From Phyllobacteriaceae bacterium UBA1059 (GTDB lineage Bacteria > Pseudomonadota > Alphaproteobacteria > Rhizobiales > Rhizobiaceae), in the NCBI GenBank assembly GCA_002316345.1, contig DCDI01000068.1, forward strand, positions 8,738 through 16,352: a DNA stretch of 7,615 nt, given 5' to 3'. Shown in pieces: positions 6,483-7,615 of the stretch (positions are counted from its first letter, which is position 1; the number at the start of each line of letters is the position of its first letter). Under the pieces are notes generated by a model. That model had not been told where the DNA came from. It searched no databases and saw only the letters and a program-made list of their open reading frames with translations. The translations under genes were made by a program, and so were the position numbers.

Positions 6483-6956
6483 TCAGGCCGCTTCCAGCGC
6501 GGCAATGTCGAGCTTGATCATCTGCTGCATCGCCGCCATGACCCGCGCCGCCCGTTCGCGATCCGAGCCGCTCATCAGGGGCAGCAGGTTCTCAGGCACG
6601 ATCTGCCAGGCATAGCCGTATTTGTCGGTCACCCAGCCGCATTGCACTTCCTTGCCGCCATCAGCCGTCAGCTTGGTCCAGTATTCATCAATCTCGGTCT
6701 GGTCGGCGCAGAGAACCAGATGCGAGACAGTGAAGTTCGGTTTTTCCGGAACCGCGCCGCCATTTAGGCCGAAGAACTCCTTGCCATCGATCTCGAACCC
6801 GACGGTCAGAACATCGCCTTCATGCACATGCGGCTCTCCCCCGGCGGGCGCATAGGTGATCTCGCCGAGCCTGGCGTTGCGGAAAACGGAAACGTAGAAT
6901 CTGGCGGCTTCCTCGGCTTGGGTCTCGAACCAGAGCCAGGTCGTGATCTTCTGCAT
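6483..6956 (-). CDS. VOC-family protein, PhnB-like / 3-demethylubiquinone-9 3-methyltransferase-domain protein
   Basis: A 157-residue soluble protein of the vicinal-oxygen-chelate (glyoxalase-like) fold, PhnB-like branch. It shows the family opening TTWLWFETQAEEAARFYVSVF (5-25), then VLTVGFEIDGKEFFGLNGG (49-67), the helix TEIDEYWTKLTADGG (87-101), and the closing block CGWVTDKYGYAWQIVPENL (106-124). Many relatives carry the name 3-demethylubiquinone methyltransferase, but that activity is not established for them and the chain has no SAM-binding motif, so the enzymatic role is unknown. I chose the ATG at 6956 because AAAGGAGGAG sits just upstream; a longer in-frame start at 6983 would put this Shine-Dalgarno inside the gene. 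It lies 52 bp before the LysR gene on the same strand and diverges from the flavoprotein gene at 7118. No link to formate metabolism is apparent. Confidence 0.9.
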   Translation of the reverse strand: MQKITTWLWFETQAEEAARFYVSVFRNARLGEITYAPAGGEPHVHEGDVLTVGFEIDGKEFFGLNGGAVPEKPNFTVSHLVLCADQTEIDEYWTKLTADGGKEVQCGWVTDKYGYAWQIVPENLLPLMSGSDRERAARVMAAMQQMIKLDIAALEAA

Positions 6957-7117
6957 GGTCTCCTCCTTTATTGTTCGCTGCACGAGGACGAACTGTGTCC
7001 GGCTTTTCCGACATCCTGCGCGCGCAAGGGCGAGCTTACTGCTTGCCGTGGGGAAAGGCAGGGACTACCTCCGGGTTTCAAGCGCCCGACCAAGCCAAGC
7101 CCGACCAAGGAACTCCC
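6957..7117. promoter_or_regulatory. Divergent intergenic region, VOC gene / flavoprotein gene
   Basis: A 161-bp gap between the two divergent starts that should hold both promoters. On the plus strand CTTGCCG (7042-7048), a 17-nt spacer and TACCTC is a poor match to an alphaproteobacterial -35/-10 pair, so no promoter is asserted. A short dyad GTTCG/CGAAC (6973-6977, 6989-6993) lies just before the VOC Shine-Dalgarno. A tandem 11-bp repeat precedes the plus-strand gene (listed separately). Confidence 0.5.
7084..7109 (+). repeat. Two direct copies of an 11-bp repeat in the flavoprotein gene leader
   Basis: GCCCGACCAAG occurs at 7084-7094 and again at 7099-7109, a 15-bp period, with CCAA between. 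The second copy supplies part of the Shine-Dalgarno AAGGAA (7107-7112) of the gene starting at 7118. It is probably a small local duplication. Confidence 0.6.
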
Positions 7118-7615
7118 ATGACACTGAAGCTCAAGATCATCATCGGCAGCACGCGTCCCTCCCGGCTCGGGCCGAAGGTTGCGCAATGGTTTGAAGGCGC
7201 GGCCCGCGAACACGGCAAGTTCGAGGTTGAACTGCTCGATCTCGCCACCTTTAACCTGCCGGTGTTCGACGAGCCGAAGCATCCGCGCATGCGCGATTAC
7301 CAGCACGAGCACACCAAGACGTGGAGCGCGGCGATCGAGCCGGCTGACGCCTATGTGTTCGTGACGCCGGAATACAACTATTACCCGCCGTCCTCGCTGA
7401 TCAACGCGCTCGATTACCTCGTGCTGGAATGGGCCCGTAAGCCGGCTGCCGTCGTGTCCTATGGCGGCATCTCCGGCGGGTTGCGCGCGGCCGAAGCGCT
7501 GCGGCCGTTGCTTGCCACGCTCAACATGATGCCGATCCCGCAGGGCCTGCCCGTGCCGCTGTTCGGCACGATGATTGGCGAAGACGGCGTGTTCCGCCCC
7601 ACCGACCCGGTCGCG
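7118..7615 (+). CDS. NADPH-dependent FMN reductase-family flavoprotein, partial (3' end beyond window)
   Basis: 166 codons from an ATG to the right edge with no stop. The flavodoxin-like fold is evident: first strand and phosphate-binding loop LKIIIGSTRPSRLGPKVAQW (4-23), the strand EVELLDL with LPVFDEP (about 47-53), the flavin-contacting YVFVTPEYNYYPPSSLINAL (78-97), and VVSYGGISGGLRAAEALRP (112-130). These belong to the NADPH-dependent FMN reductase family (SsuE/ChrR/azoreductase relatives), cytoplasmic enzymes that reduce flavin, quinones or other acceptors; the real substrate cannot be read from sequence. Relatives are about 180-200 residues long, so only a short C-terminal part should be missing. 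The start is supported by AAGGAA 5 nt upstream. It is divergent from the VOC gene and separate from the fds operon. Confidence 0.92.
   Translation, partial: MTLKLKIIIGSTRPSRLGPKVAQWFEGAAREHGKFEVELLDLATFNLPVFDEPKHPRMRDYQHEHTKTWSAAIEPADAYVFVTPEYNYYPPSSLINALDYLVLEWARKPAAVVSYGGISGGLRAAEALRPLLATLNMMPIPQGLPVPLFGTMIGEDGVFRPTDPVA

Noticed and set aside
5744..6517. 257-codon plus-strand open frame opposite the LysR gene
   Set aside because: It is a shadow of the LysR gene, with low-complexity R/H/G/A-rich translation.
7043..7071. -35/-10 promoter for the flavoprotein gene (TTGCCG, 17 nt, TACCTC)
   Set aside because: The -35 is reasonable but the -10 matches at only two or so positions; too weak to assert.

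Overview
The window is a high-GC stretch typical of an alphaproteobacterium, probably of the Hyphomicrobiales. That placement rests on codon use and on the resemblance of the encoded formate dehydrogenase to the Rhodobacter/Cupriavidus type, and the genus cannot be fixed from the sequence. Most of it (positions 1-6956) is read on the minus strand; one partial gene at the right edge is read on the plus strand.

The core is an fds operon for the cytoplasmic, NAD-linked, molybdenum-containing formate dehydrogenase, which oxidises formate to CO2 and makes NADH. In transcription order (right to left) it holds fdsG (5441-4965, NuoE-like [2Fe-2S] subunit), fdsB (4968-3412, NuoF-like FMN/NADH subunit), a 69-codon DUF4287 gene (3415-3206), fdsA (3192-313, molybdopterin catalytic subunit) and the start of fdhD/fdsC (310 to the left edge, the maturation sulfurtransferase). 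All junctions are tight: two ATGA overlaps, one stop codon merged with the next Shine-Dalgarno, and one 2-nt gap. This points to a single translationally coupled transcript. All metal-ligand and active-site residues expected of FdsG, FdsB and FdsA are present.

Two things stand out in the operon. First, fdhD carries an in-frame TAA at codon 67 with FdhD-like sequence continuing in the same frame behind it, so it is a likely nonsense allele (or a sequence error). Second, a DUF4287 mini-gene sits between fdsB and fdsA, a place that has no gene in the textbook fdsGBACD order.

Upstream of fdsG, codirectionally, is a LysR-type regulator gene (6430-5537), the likely regulator of the operon. The 95-bp gap between them contains a perfect 7-bp-arm dyad of the ATAG-N7-CTAT / T-N11-A type. 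A second AT-rich dyad lies exactly 30 bp (about three helical turns) closer to fdsG, which together look like a LysR recognition/activation site pair.

Further upstream is a VOC/PhnB-like small protein gene (6956-6483). Divergent from it, across a 161-bp intergenic region, is an NADPH-dependent FMN reductase-like flavoprotein gene that runs off the right edge (7118-7615). These two appear to be ordinary neighbours with no evident link to formate metabolism. No RNA genes, insertion sequences, CRISPR arrays or phage features were seen.
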